The notes below the pieces were generated by a model. That model saw nothing but the letters and a program-made list of their open reading frames with translations, searched no databases and was not told the DNA's origin. From the NCBI RefSeq assembly GCF_030406905.1, contig NZ_CP129137.1, forward strand, positions 2,917,001-2,981,000: DNA of 64,000 bases, written 5' to 3'. This stretch comes from Streptomyces sp. HUAS CB01. Its GTDB lineage: Bacteria > Actinomycetota > Actinomycetes > Streptomycetales > Streptomycetaceae. Of this stretch, positions 16,521 to 24,493 are shown one piece after another. Made by a program: the position numbers and the translations under genes. The first letter of the stretch is position 1. Every line of letters begins with the position of its first letter.

Positions 16521-16898
16521 TCAGGAGGTGCAGACCTTGCCGAGTTCGGTCGCGGCGTCGGTGACGGGCTTGATGTCGGGGGTGGCGTCGCCGTTCTCGA
16601 CGGAGGTGCGGACGCTCTCGACTCCCTTGGAGAGGTCGTCGACGGCCTTGGAGAGGTCGGCGTTGTCGGTGGTGTCCTTGAGGTTGCCGAGTTCCTTGTC
16701 GATGTCGTTGAGGGCTTCGGTGAGCTGTGTCGGGTCCTCGGAGGCGGTGGAGACGGCCTGGGAGAGGCGGTCGACGCTGGTGGCTATGGCGTCGGCGGTC
16801 TTGACGCAGTCCAGGGCCTTGTCGAGGGCACCGCAGCCGACGGCTCCGGTGAGCGCGACGGCGGTGACGACGGCGAGTGCGATACGGCGGCTGCGCAT
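16521..16898 (-). CDS. Small secreted lipoprotein
   Basis: A 125-residue protein with a twin-basic start (MRSRRIALAVVTAVAL) and a lipobox-like AVGC at about residues 19-22, after which it would be cut and lipidated. The mature part is helical and acidic with heptad-like Leu spacing (LNDIDKELGNL, LSKAVDDLSKGV) and has two further cysteines, in DCVKTAD and at the end (KVCTS), that may form a disulfide. I recognise it only as a Streptomyces secreted protein located between rph and rdgB. No function is assigned. Confidence 0.8.
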   Translation of the reverse strand: MRSRRIALAVVTAVALTGAVGCGALDKALDCVKTADAIATSVDRLSQAVSTASEDPTQLTEALNDIDKELGNLKDTTDNADLSKAVDDLSKGVESVRTSVENGDATPDIKPVTDAATELGKVCTS

Positions 16899-17090
16899 GG
16901 AGCAGTCCCTCCCCTGTTCTCGGACGGGCGTACGGTTCGGCCCGTACGCCCGTACCTGCTGTGACGCCGGCAGTGGCGTTCTTGGTTGCTTCTTTACCTT
17001 CGGAGGGCGGCGGCGCCCGGGGTCACCGTCCGCGTGGGGTGCCGGCTCCCTGGCGGTGGGCGCCTCGGGGCTCGGGCCGGGCGGTGCGGC

Positions 17091-17828
<738 letters not shown>

Positions 17829-17850
17829 GCGGTGAGCCTATCCGTACGCG

Positions 17851-17889
17851 CGTGAGGGGCCCGTTCCGGTGGTGAACGGGCCCCTCACG
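17851..17889 (-). terminator. Perfect 16-bp hairpin between nagF and rph
   Basis: Arms 17851-17866 and 17874-17889 (left arm CGTGAGGGGCCCGTTC) pair perfectly around a 7-base loop. There is no T tract, as is common in Streptomyces. It should end the leftward nagF transcript just before rph. Confidence 0.75.
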
Positions 17890-17920
17890 GGTGAGACCTC
17901 TCCGGGGTGGACCGGGGTCC

Positions 17921-17953
<33 letters not shown>

Positions 17954-17995
17954 GCGGTCTCGCGCGGGTGGGCGGGGAGGCGGCTCGCGCGGGGG

Positions 17996-18229
17996 TCACA
18001 TCATGTCTTCGATGTCCGCGGCGATGGGGTCGGCGTCGGTGCCGATGACGACCTGGATGGCGGTGCCCATCTTGACGACGCCGTGGGCGCCGGCGGCCTT
18101 CAGCGCGGCTTCGTCGACCTTGCCCGGGTCCACGACCTCGGTGCGGAGGCGGGTGATGCAGCCCTCGACCTCTTCGATGTTCTCGATACCGCCGAGCCCG
18201 GCGACGATCTTCTCAGCCTTGCTGGCCAT
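17996..18229 (-). CDS. nagF: PTS EIIB, N-acetylglucosamine type
   Basis: A 77-residue stand-alone EIIB of the glucose/GlcNAc family. It has the phosphorylated cysteine in GCITRLRTEVVD and the downstream GVVKMGTAIQVVIGT strand-turn. The ATG at 18229 is followed by ASKAEKIVAGLGG; the longer in-frame start 29 codons earlier is unlikely. EIIB takes phosphate from EIIA (Crr) and passes it to sugar bound by the EIIC proteins, encoded here by the divergent nagE1 and by nagE2. From memory, S. coelicolor has the same arrangement (nagF, nagE1, nagE2). No dre operator is visible directly before it; the one at 18442 lies in the shared divergent region. Confidence 0.92.
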   Translation of the reverse strand: MASKAEKIVAGLGGIENIEEVEGCITRLRTEVVDPGKVDEAALKAAGAHGVVKMGTAIQVVIGTDADPIAADIEDMM

Positions 18230-18441
18230 GTCTTTCTCCCTGCGTTCGAGAGGCCCGTTCGGGGCGCTCAGCGCTGCCTCGGCCCACCGTCGGTCCGTTT
18301 CGTCACGGTAATGCACGGTTGGCCCATCTTCATGAGCGGGTGACCGCCACCTGCCGAATGATGACGATCACTGGTGCCCGCTTCCGTGACGGACCTCGAT
18401 CGGACCACGGGGGAACCGGGCCGGACCGGGGCCGTACGAAA

Positions 18442-18457
18442 ACTGGTCTACACCAGT
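18442..18457 (+). promoter_or_regulatory. DasR operator (dre) upstream of nagE1
   Basis: ACTGGTCTACACCAGT is a near-perfect match to the DasR-responsive element consensus (ACTGGTCTAGACCACT type), with arms ACTGGT and ACCAGT. It lies 42 bases before the nagE1 start and in the divergent region shared with nagF. DasR, a GntR regulator, represses GlcNAc uptake genes and is released by glucosamine-6-phosphate. Confidence 0.92.
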
Positions 18458-18499
18458 CTGCAACACCTGCCAAACCAGGTGACTTCCGGGAGGACGCCG

Positions 18500-19795
18500 A
18501 TGAGCACCGAGAGCGCGGCCGTACCGCGGCCGACGTGGCGGCACAGGTCGTTCCAGGTGCTCCAGAAGATGGGGCGCAGCCTGCAGCTCCCCATCGCCGT
18601 GCTGCCCGCGGCCGGCATCCTCAACCGCCTCGGGCAGCCGGACGTCTTCGGAGACCAGGGTCTCGGCTGGACGAACGTCGCCAAGGTGATGGACGGGGCC
18701 GGAGGGGCGCTGCTGGATTCCGGCCTCGGCCTCCCGATGCTCTTCTGCGTGGGCGTCGCGATCGGCATGGCGAAGAAGGCGGACGGCTCGACGGCGCTCG
18801 CCGCGGTGGCGGGTTTCCTCGTGTACTACGGCGTGATCCAGCAGTTCCCGGAGGAGTGCGTCGATCCCGCGACGCCGGCGGCGACCGGCTGCCGGGCCGT
18901 GGACGGTTCGATCACGGCCTTCACGTACCAGAACCCCGGTGTCTTCGGCGGGATCGTGATGGGGCTGACGACCGCCTACATCTGGCAGCGCTATCACCGT
19001 ACGAAGCTGGTGGACTGGCTCGGCTTCTTCAACGGCCGCCGGTTGGTGCCGATCATCATGTCGTTCGTCGCGATCGCGTTCGCCGCGCTGTGCCTGTGGG
19101 TCTGGCCGCCGATCGGCGCGGGGCTGGAGAGCTTCAGCAACTGGCTGCAGGACCTGGGGTCGTGGGGCGCCGGCATCTTCGGGGTGGCGAACCGGGCACT
19201 GCTGGTGGTGGGGCTGCACCAGTTCCTGAACGTGCCGCTGTGGTTCCAGTTCGGCTCGTACACCAAGCCGGACGGCACGGTGGTGCACGGCGACATCAAC
19301 ATGTTCCTGAACGGGGACCCGAACGCGGGCCTGTTCACCACGGGCTTCTTCCCGATCATGATGTTCGCCCTGCCGGCCGCGGCGCTGGCGATCACGCACT
19401 GCGCGAAGCCGCACCGGCGTGCGGAGGTGGGCGGCCTGATGATGTCGGCGGCGCTGACGTCGTTCGTCACGGGCATCACGGAGCCGCTGGAGTACTCGTT
19501 CATGTTCGTCGCACCCGTGCTGTACGCGATCCACGCGGTGCTCACCGGTGTCTCGATGGCCGTGACCTGGGCACTGGGCGTCAAGGACGGCTTCTCCTTC
19601 TCGGCGGGCTTCATCGACTACGTGATCAACTGGGGCCTGGCGACGAGACCGTGGCTCATCGTGCCGATCGGCCTGGGCTTCGCGGCGGTGTACTACGCGA
19701 TCTTCCGCTTCGCGATCACCAAGTTCGACATCAGGACGCCGGGGCGCGAGCCGGACGAGATCGGTGACGAGATGGAGCGCGAGGTCACGAAGTAG
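18500..19795 (+). CDS. nagE1: PTS EIIC, N-acetylglucosamine permease 1
   Basis: A 431-residue membrane permease of the glucose-GlcNAc EIIC family. It opens with the family motif LQKMGRSLQLPIAVLPAAGI, has eight or more hydrophobic segments, the NPGVFGGIVMGL and LHQFLNVPLW segments, and the sugar-site GITEPLEYSFMFVAP motif. No EIIA or EIIB domain is fused. It starts at ATG 18500 behind GGAGG-like GGGAGGACG. It imports GlcNAc while EIIB phosphorylates it. It is 65-70% similar by eye to NagE2 encoded 2.8 kb downstream, the two being separated by an island. The island's left repeat begins two bases after the stop. Confidence 0.93.
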   Translation: MSTESAAVPRPTWRHRSFQVLQKMGRSLQLPIAVLPAAGILNRLGQPDVFGDQGLGWTNVAKVMDGAGGALLDSGLGLPMLFCVGVAIGMAKKADGSTALAAVAGFLVYYGVIQQFPEECVDPATPAATGCRAVDGSITAFTYQNPGVFGGIVMGLTTAYIWQRYHRTKLVDWLGFFNGRRLVPIIMSFVAIAFAALCLWVWPPIGAGLESFSNWLQDLGSWGAGIFGVANRALLVVGLHQFLNVPLWFQFGSYTKPDGTVVHGDINMFLNGDPNAGLFTTGFFPIMMFALPAAALAITHCAKPHRRAEVGGLMMSAALTSFVTGITEPLEYSFMFVAPVLYAIHAVLTGVSMAVTWALGVKDGFSFSAGFIDYVINWGLATRPWLIVPIGLGFAAVYYAIFRFAITKFDIRTPGREPDEIGDEMEREVTK

Positions 19796-19796
19796 A

Positions 19797-19841
19797 GGTG
19801 CCGTGGACGAGCGGCGAAGCAGGTGACAAGTAACCCGCCAG
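19797..19841 (+). repeat. Left inverted repeat of the island
   Basis: The 45 bases begin GGTGCCGTGGACGAGC and end TAACCCGCCAG. They start one base after the nagE1 stop codon. Compared with the right copy there are four mismatches, at repeat positions 9, 23, 33 and 35. Confidence 0.85.
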
Positions 19842-20016
19842 GGGCGGTACCGCACCGGGCGTATCCCACTCTCGTGGGCTTCGCCTGGGCCTCCGGCACG
19901 GCGGCGTCGATGGCCGGGCCCATCTCCCAGGCCCGGCCGGGGCCACGGTCGGCGGGGGTGTGCACGTCGAGTTCGGCGCGGAGCTGGGTGACGAGCGGTT
20001 CTGCGAGCTCTGGCAT
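19840..20016 (-). pseudogene. 5' remnant of a serine recombinase (resolvase-like) gene
   Basis: From ATG 20016 the frame gives 59 residues that begin MPELAEPLVTQLRAELDV and end in TRVGYARCGTAP. The RVGYARC(S/G)T element is the start of the serine-recombinase catalytic domain, where a Ser normally follows Cys. Here a Gly replaces that catalytic Ser and the frame runs into the left inverted repeat exactly at its inner edge, where homology ends. The rest of the recombinase is missing. The remaining 140 bases up to the MerR stop show no other gene. The assignment rests on one motif and is tentative. Confidence 0.5.
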
Positions 20017-20156
20017 GCCGCGGAAGCGATCGCGGGGGCATTGTGCGAAAGCTGTTTTGCGAGAGGTTGTGAGAACGAAGATCAGGGGCAAACCGGACAC
20101 GGTCCGGCGGGGGTCTCCGTTCTCTCAGAACTACTCATTCCTGCGAACCGGACGAG

Positions 20157-20915
20157 CTACATCCGGGTCCGCGCGTACGCCTGCAGCGCGTCGCGGACGA
20201 ACGTCGCCCCCGCGGCATCGTCGTACATGCCGGCGAAGCGAGGGTCGTCGACGTACATGTCCCCCAGACCCTTCACCATCTCGATCGAGCGCTCCCGGTC
20301 GCCCTCGGCCGTGGGGGTACCCGGGATCTGACTCAGCCACTGGACGTGCCGGGCAGCCAGTGACTGAGCGTGTTCCGAAGTCGGAGAAACCCCGGCCTTC
20401 ACCGCGGCGACCCATGCGGCGACGAGGTCCTCGGTGGCCTGCTTCCAGGCCCGCTGCTGGTCAAGGGACTTGCCGTGCCACCAGTCGTTGCTCACTTGGA
20501 ACGCGCGCTCGCCCCAGCGTGAGATCACCTCGTCCCTGTAGCCGTCGTTGAACCCCGCCAACATCACGTCCAGCTGCGGTTCCGCCCCCGCCTGCAGGGC
20601 CTCCAGCGTGTGACGCCCGGACCGGATCTGCCGTTCGATGCGCTCCCGCTCCTCTTCCAGCGCGGCGATATGGGCGCGGAGCCCGTCGCACCTGTCCACC
20701 TCGTCGGCCAGGACCTTGGCGATGGCCGGCAAGCCCATGCCGAGCCGACGCATGAGGAGGATCCGCTGGAGCCGGGCGACCGCGCCCGGGTCGTAGTAGC
20801 GGTACCCGTTCGCGCCGACCCGGGACGGAGCCAAGAGCCCGACGCGGTCGTAGTGACGCAGGGTGCGGCTGGTGATGCCGGCCCTCGTCGCGAGTTCCTG
20901 GATCGTCCACTCCAT
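20157..20915 (-). CDS. MerR-family regulator with TipAS-type effector domain
   Basis: A 252-residue TipAL-like activator. Residues 1-70 are a MerR winged-helix domain (TIQELATRAGITSRTLRHYD, then GANGYRYYD and the basic IMRRLGMGL-type helix). Residues 75-112 form the dimer coiled coil (RAHIAALEEERERIERQIRS). The C-terminal 130 residues resemble the TipAS ligand-binding globin-like domain, with the SNDWWHGKSLDQQ and DPRFAGMYDD segments. TipAS domains bind cyclic thiopeptides and other drugs; the ligand here is unknown. It is second in an operon, 22 bases after the metalloprotease gene, behind a MerR-type promoter it probably controls. Confidence 0.88.
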   Translation of the reverse strand: MEWTIQELATRAGITSRTLRHYDRVGLLAPSRVGANGYRYYDPGAVARLQRILLMRRLGMGLPAIAKVLADEVDRCDGLRAHIAALEEERERIERQIRSGRHTLEALQAGAEPQLDVMLAGFNDGYRDEVISRWGERAFQVSNDWWHGKSLDQQRAWKQATEDLVAAWVAAVKAGVSPTSEHAQSLAARHVQWLSQIPGTPTAEGDRERSIEMVKGLGDMYVDDPRFAGMYDDAAGATFVRDALQAYARTRM

Positions 20916-20937
20916 CGTTCCAGTGTTGCCCGCGGCG

Positions 20938-21822
20938 TTACCCGCGGCGGAGCGTGGCGGCGATGATCTCCGAGCTGTCGGCGTGCAGGGCCTGCGCCGC
21001 CGTCTGCCCGGTCGCCGCCAGGTAGGTGTCCACCAGCCGGTTGCCCGCGGCGTACCCGGCGCCCATCGGCAGTCCCACCGGGGCGAGGCCGAAGCGCTCG
21101 GCGCTGGGGTCGCCGTGCACCCAGGCAGTGAAGTTCTGCATGCCTGTCACGTCGAGCCCGGGGAGCACTTTGGCGAAGATCTGGTCGTCGCGCAGGTGCG
21201 GCACGCCGATGCGGGTGGGGCCGAGCTCGTCGCCGTAGAGCTGTCGGGCGAAGGCGTCGGCCAGGCCCTCGGAGACGATGTGATCGCCGACCGTGACGGT
21301 CATCGGGTCCCACACAACCCCGCCCGGGCCGAACCGCAGGTTGTGGTGGAGTTCGTGCACGGCGGTGGCCTCCAGCCGTTCCACGTTCTCGGGGAAGGGC
21401 CAGAGCGTGATCACGATGTGGCCCGGGATGCCGCCGAACCCGGTCACTCCTTGGCAAGGACCCATGAAGTGCCCGTCACCCGGATCGCCGAGCACGAACA
21501 GCACGGTGATGTCCGGGGACCCCAGCCCCGGCGTCGCCTCCAGCAGCACGGTGAGAGCGTCGTCGAGGGCGCGTTGCATTCGCTCCCAGGCCCCGGCCGC
21601 CGCCAGGGTTTCGAGCGCGTCGAGGCAACGCTCCTCGTCGCGGTCGATGGGGAACCCGGACGCTTCGAGGTGCATGGCCACCAGGTCGACCTCGCCGGGG
21701 TGGTAGCGGTACATGCCCCTGGTGGGCTCCAGCATCGAACGCAGCAGGTCAACGCGGTCCGCGACCGGGGCCAGCAGGATCCGCCTCATGGCGGAGCAGG
21801 TGTCAAGAACAGTGATCGACAT
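20938..21822 (-). CDS. DUF2268-type putative zinc metalloprotease
   Basis: A 294-residue protein with the zinc motif HELHH at residues 156-160 and a likely third ligand Glu185 in VSEGLADAF, a gluzincin arrangement. The domain resembles DUF2268, a predicted Zn-dependent protease found in Bacillus and actinobacteria. No signal peptide is visible, so it is likely cytoplasmic. I chose ATG 21822 because a -10 element ends just seven bases before it, which implies a leaderless mRNA; in-frame sequence further upstream overlaps the promoter. It is co-transcribed with the MerR regulator. The substrate is unknown. Confidence 0.82.
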   Translation of the reverse strand: MSITVLDTCSAMRRILLAPVADRVDLLRSMLEPTRGMYRYHPGEVDLVAMHLEASGFPIDRDEERCLDALETLAAAGAWERMQRALDDALTVLLEATPGLGSPDITVLFVLGDPGDGHFMGPCQGVTGFGGIPGHIVITLWPFPENVERLEATAVHELHHNLRFGPGGVVWDPMTVTVGDHIVSEGLADAFARQLYGDELGPTRIGVPHLRDDQIFAKVLPGLDVTGMQNFTAWVHGDPSAERFGLAPVGLPMGAGYAAGNRLVDTYLAATGQTAAQALHADSSEIIAATLRRG

Positions 21823-21829
21823 GGCCCCG

Positions 21830-21860
21830 ATGCTAGGAGTTGACGCAGCGTCAAGGTCAA
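21830..21860 (-). promoter_or_regulatory. MerR-type promoter with 19-bp spacer, likely leaderless
   Basis: Read on the minus strand: TTGACC (21860-21855), a 19-bp spacer, and TAGCAT (21835-21830). The spacer contains the dyad TTGACG-CTG-CGTCAA. Long spacers with a centred palindrome are the hallmark of MerR-activated promoters. The start codon lies seven bases after the -10, so the transcript probably begins at the ATG. The likely controller is the MerR/TipAS protein of the same operon. Confidence 0.8.
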
Positions 21861-21893
21861 ACGACCGGCGCCCTTCGTCGAGGTGCGGCCGGC

Positions 21894-22199
21894 ATGTCGT
21901 CACCCAGTTCCGTCATCACCGGCGGTTCTCCGCTGCGATGGACTCACGAGCCGCCGACCGCGGCCCAGATCAACACGATCATCCGCTCCGCACTGCACCA
22001 AGCCGACGAGCGCGCCTTCGCCGAGGTCGCCGCCCGGCTCGCGCGAGCCGAGGGCGTTCCCGCCGGCTGGACACGCTGGTCTTCACCGACCCGACCGGTG
22101 ACCAGGCCATGCAGGGCGACGCGGCGGCACCAGCACACACCACTCTGCCCCCTCGCTACGCCGTCCCGGCGAGGGGGCCGATCTTCGACCTGAAAGCTA
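21894..22199 (+). pseudogene. Broken unidentified gene ending at the right inverted repeat
   Basis: From ATG 21894 a frame encodes about 58 residues with a helical, well-behaved composition (PTAAQINTIIRSALHQADER, then FAEVAARLARAEG). Near 22068-22075 the protein-like signal shifts to another frame (LDTLVFTDPTGDQAM ... IFDLKATG), which then runs straight into the right repeat at 22200. A 10-bp GC hairpin (22147-22156 with 22169-22178) lies inside. I do not recognise the family. The frame shift and abrupt end suggest a decayed passenger gene of the island. Confidence 0.4.
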
Positions 22200-22244
22200 C
22201 TGGCGGGTTGCCTGTCACCTGGTTCGCCGCTCGTCAACGGCACC
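22200..22244 (-). repeat. Right inverted repeat of the island
   Basis: This is the inverted partner of 19797-19841 (41 of 45 identical). The 240 bases from here to the nagE2 operators are GC-rich and show no gene. Confidence 0.85.
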
Positions 22245-22488
22245 CCAAGCAGCGGGACGCGGGGCGGAGGTCCCGGCGCGGGGCGTACCCGGGGTCGGGG
22301 CGCACCGGGGGTCGGTCGGTGCTGGACCACGCGGCTCGGGCGGGGCGACGACGGGCTCCGGCAGCGGCGGTGCCGGGGCCCGGGCGGGGGCGGCAACGCG
22401 GCGCGGCCGGGGGCGACGACGAGGTGTGCCGGCATATGACCGAGGCCTCGAAAATCGCAGGTTCCTTATCTTTCCCTCACGTGCTACA

Positions 22489-22521
22489 ACTGGTCTACAC
22501 CTCTGACTGGTGTAGACCATG
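22489..22521 (+). promoter_or_regulatory. Two DasR operators (dre) upstream of nagE2
   Basis: ACTGGTCTACACCTCT (22489-22504) and ACTGGTGTAGACCATG (22506-22521) lie side by side about 85 bases before nagE2. The first keeps a perfect left arm, the second both arms with one change each. Paired dre sites before nagE2 match what I recall for S. coelicolor. Confidence 0.88.
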
Positions 22522-22604
22522 CGGTCCCTACCACCGCATTCCCTGAGACGCCGCCGTCCCCCTCTTCCCCCGGCCGGGCGGCGCCTTGCCCACTGGAGGA
22601 AGTT

Positions 22605-23879
22605 GTGACCACGGCCACCGTCGACACGGCGCCACCCGCGAAGAAATGGGGCTCCGGCCTGTTCCAGGGCCTGCAGAAGGTGGGCCGCAGTCTGCAGCTG
22701 CCCATCGCCGTGCTGCCGGCGGCGGGCATCCTGCTGCGCCTCGGCCAGCCCGACGTCTTCGGCAAGGAGGGCCTCGGCTGGGACAAGGTCGCCTCGGTGT
22801 TCGCCACCGCCGGCGACGCCGTCTTCGCCAACCTGCCCCTGCTGTTCTGCATAGGCGTCGCGATCGGCTTCGCCAAGAAGTCGGACGGGTCCACCGCGCT
22901 CGCGGCACTGGTCGGCTTCCTCGTCTACAAGAACGTCCTCACGGCGTTCCCGGTGACCGAGGCCGTGGTCAACACCACCGCCAACAAGGGTGTCGACGTC
23001 GCCGCGACGTACAACAACCCCGGTGTCCTCGGCGGCATCGTCATGGGTCTGCTCTCCGCGGTGCTGTGGCAGCGCTACCACCGTACGAAGCTGGTGGACT
23101 GGCTCGGCTTCTTCAACGGCCGCCGGCTCGTGCCGATCATCATGGCCTTCGTCGGCGTGCTCGTCGGCGTCTTCTTCGGTCTCGTCTGGGAGCCGGTCGG
23201 CAACGTCATCTCCGACTTCGGCACCTGGATGACCGGCCTGGGCGCGGGCGGCGCCGGACTGTTCGGCCTGATCAACCGGGCGCTGATCCCGATCGGTATG
23301 CACCAGTTCGTGAACACCGTCGCCTGGTTCCAGATCGGCGACTTCACGAACGCCGCCGGCGAGGTCGTCCACGGCGACCTGCACCGCTTCTTCGCCGGTG
23401 ACCCGGAGGCCGGTCTGTTCATGACGGGCTTCTTCCCGATCATGATGTTCGGTCTTCCGGCCGCCGCCCTGGCCATCGCGCACACGGCCCGCCCGGAGCG
23501 CCGCAAGGCCGTCACCGGCATGATGCTGTCGCTGGCGCTGACGTCGTTCGTCACCGGTGTGACCGAGCCGATCGAGTTCTCGTTCATGTTCATCGCGCCG
23601 CTGCTGTACGCGATCCACGCGCTCCTCACCGCCGTCTCGATGGCTGTGACCTGGGCGTTCGGCGTCCACGCGGGCTTCACCTTCTCCGCCGGCCTGATCG
23701 ACCTGGGGCTGGGCTGGAACAAGGCGACGAACCCCTGGCTGATCATCCCGATCGGTCTGTGCTTCGCGGTGGTCTACTACGTGGTCTTCCGCTTCGCGAT
23801 CACCAGGTTCAACCTCCCGACGCCGGGCCGCGAGTCCGACGAGGAACTGGCCGAGCTCGAGAAGGCCGAGGCCAAGTAG
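22605..23879 (+). CDS. nagE2: PTS EIIC, N-acetylglucosamine permease 2
   Basis: A 424-residue EIIC of the glucose-GlcNAc family, starting at GTG 22605 eight bases after GGAGGA. It shares LQKVGRSLQLPIAVLPAAGI, NPGVLGGIVMGLL, and the GVTEPIEFSFMFIAPLLYAIH sugar-site region with NagE1. In S. coelicolor NagE2 is the main GlcNAc transporter, working with NagF (EIIB), Crr (EIIA), HPr and EI. Two dre operators put it under DasR, linking chitin-monomer uptake to development and antibiotic control. A 12-bp terminator hairpin follows the stop. Confidence 0.94.
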   Translation: MTTATVDTAPPAKKWGSGLFQGLQKVGRSLQLPIAVLPAAGILLRLGQPDVFGKEGLGWDKVASVFATAGDAVFANLPLLFCIGVAIGFAKKSDGSTALAALVGFLVYKNVLTAFPVTEAVVNTTANKGVDVAATYNNPGVLGGIVMGLLSAVLWQRYHRTKLVDWLGFFNGRRLVPIIMAFVGVLVGVFFGLVWEPVGNVISDFGTWMTGLGAGGAGLFGLINRALIPIGMHQFVNTVAWFQIGDFTNAAGEVVHGDLHRFFAGDPEAGLFMTGFFPIMMFGLPAAALAIAHTARPERRKAVTGMMLSLALTSFVTGVTEPIEFSFMFIAPLLYAIHALLTAVSMAVTWAFGVHAGFTFSAGLIDLGLGWNKATNPWLIIPIGLCFAVVYYVVFRFAITRFNLPTPGRESDEELAELEKAEAK

Positions 23880-23899
23880 CAGCCACGGCCGACGCACAC

Positions 23900-23937
23900 G
23901 CAGGCCCCCGCTCTCCTCTCCGGAGCGCGGGGGCCTG
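23900..23937 (+). terminator. 12-bp hairpin terminator after nagE2
   Basis: GCAGGCCCCCGC at 23900-23911 pairs perfectly with 23926-23937 around a 14-base loop. It stands 20 bases after the nagE2 stop and faces the convergent usp gene, so it may serve both. Confidence 0.75.
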
Positions 23938-24072
23938 CGCCCGTTCGCCGGCTGCACGCCGACCGGCCGCCGGTACGCGGTCTGCCACCCCTGCACCCGC
24001 CCGGCCGGTTGCCCCGGCCGCCCGTACACGCCGCCCGTGGTCGGCCCGCGCACCCGTCGTCGGTCCGCGCGC

Positions 24073-24492
24073 TCAGTCCTCCGCCGCCGGTACGCACAGC
24101 ACCGGGACCCTCGAGAGGTGCAGCAGCTTGTGCGGGGTCGAGCCGAGGAGGGCGCCGCGCAGTGGGCTCTCGCCGTAGCTGCCGACGACGATGACCCGGG
24201 CGTCGTGGCGTTCGGCGGCGTCGAGCAACGCGTCCGCCGGTTTCTGGTCGAGGATCTCGACCGCCGTGGGCACCCCCGCGTCGTCGGCCGCCGCGACCGC
24301 GTGGGCGAGAGCGGCCCTGCCGGACTGGCGGACGGCGTCCAGATGGGTCCGGTACTCCTCGCCGAGGGCGCCCGGGGGTGCCGCGCCGAAGACGAGAATC
24401 AGTGGCTCACCGAAGGCGGCGGCCACCTCGATGGCCACCCGCAGCGCCCGCACCGAGCCCGGTGACTCGTCGTATCCGAGAACGACGGCCAT
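24073..24492 (-). CDS. Universal stress protein (UspA family)
   Basis: A 139-residue single-domain Usp. It opens MAVVLGYDESPGSVRALRVA, the Usp strand-loop with the Asp that contacts ATP, and has the nucleotide motif GSYGESPLRGALLGSTPHKLLHLSRVPVL, matching G-x2-G-x9-G-(S/T), so ATP binding is likely. The amino-acid permease gene ends one base upstream on the same strand, so they form an operon. Permease-Usp pairs are common, and the Usp may modulate the transporter. The exact role is unknown. Confidence 0.9.
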   Translation of the reverse strand: MAVVLGYDESPGSVRALRVAIEVAAAFGEPLILVFGAAPPGALGEEYRTHLDAVRQSGRAALAHAVAAADDAGVPTAVEILDQKPADALLDAAERHDARVIVVGSYGESPLRGALLGSTPHKLLHLSRVPVLCVPAAED

Positions 24493-24493
24493 C

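Larger units (their letters stand above)
19797..22244. mobile_element. 2.4-kb island bounded by 45-bp inverted repeats, between nagE1 and nagE2
   Basis: A 45-bp sequence at 19797-19841 recurs in inverted orientation at 22200-22244 with 41 of 45 positions identical. Between them lie the 5' remnant of a serine-recombinase-like gene, a MerR/TipAS regulator, a zinc metalloprotease, and a second broken frame. Both remnants stop at the inner edge of a repeat. The two EIIC genes that flank the island are normally neighbours (S. coelicolor nagE1, nagE2, from memory). I see no target-site duplication. It is best read as a degenerate mobile element or cassette insertion, with the transposition genes lost. 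Confidence 0.65.

Noticed and set aside
15842..16564. Plus-strand open frame covering rdgB
   Set aside because: Antisense to a clear HAM1-family gene; no motif.
18230..18350. A dre operator directly in front of nagF
   Set aside because: No ACTGGT-type dyad is present there; only the shared site at 18442 is convincing.
19790..22255. Target-site duplication flanking the island
   Set aside because: The bases outside the two repeats (GTAGA on the left, CCAAG on the right) do not match.
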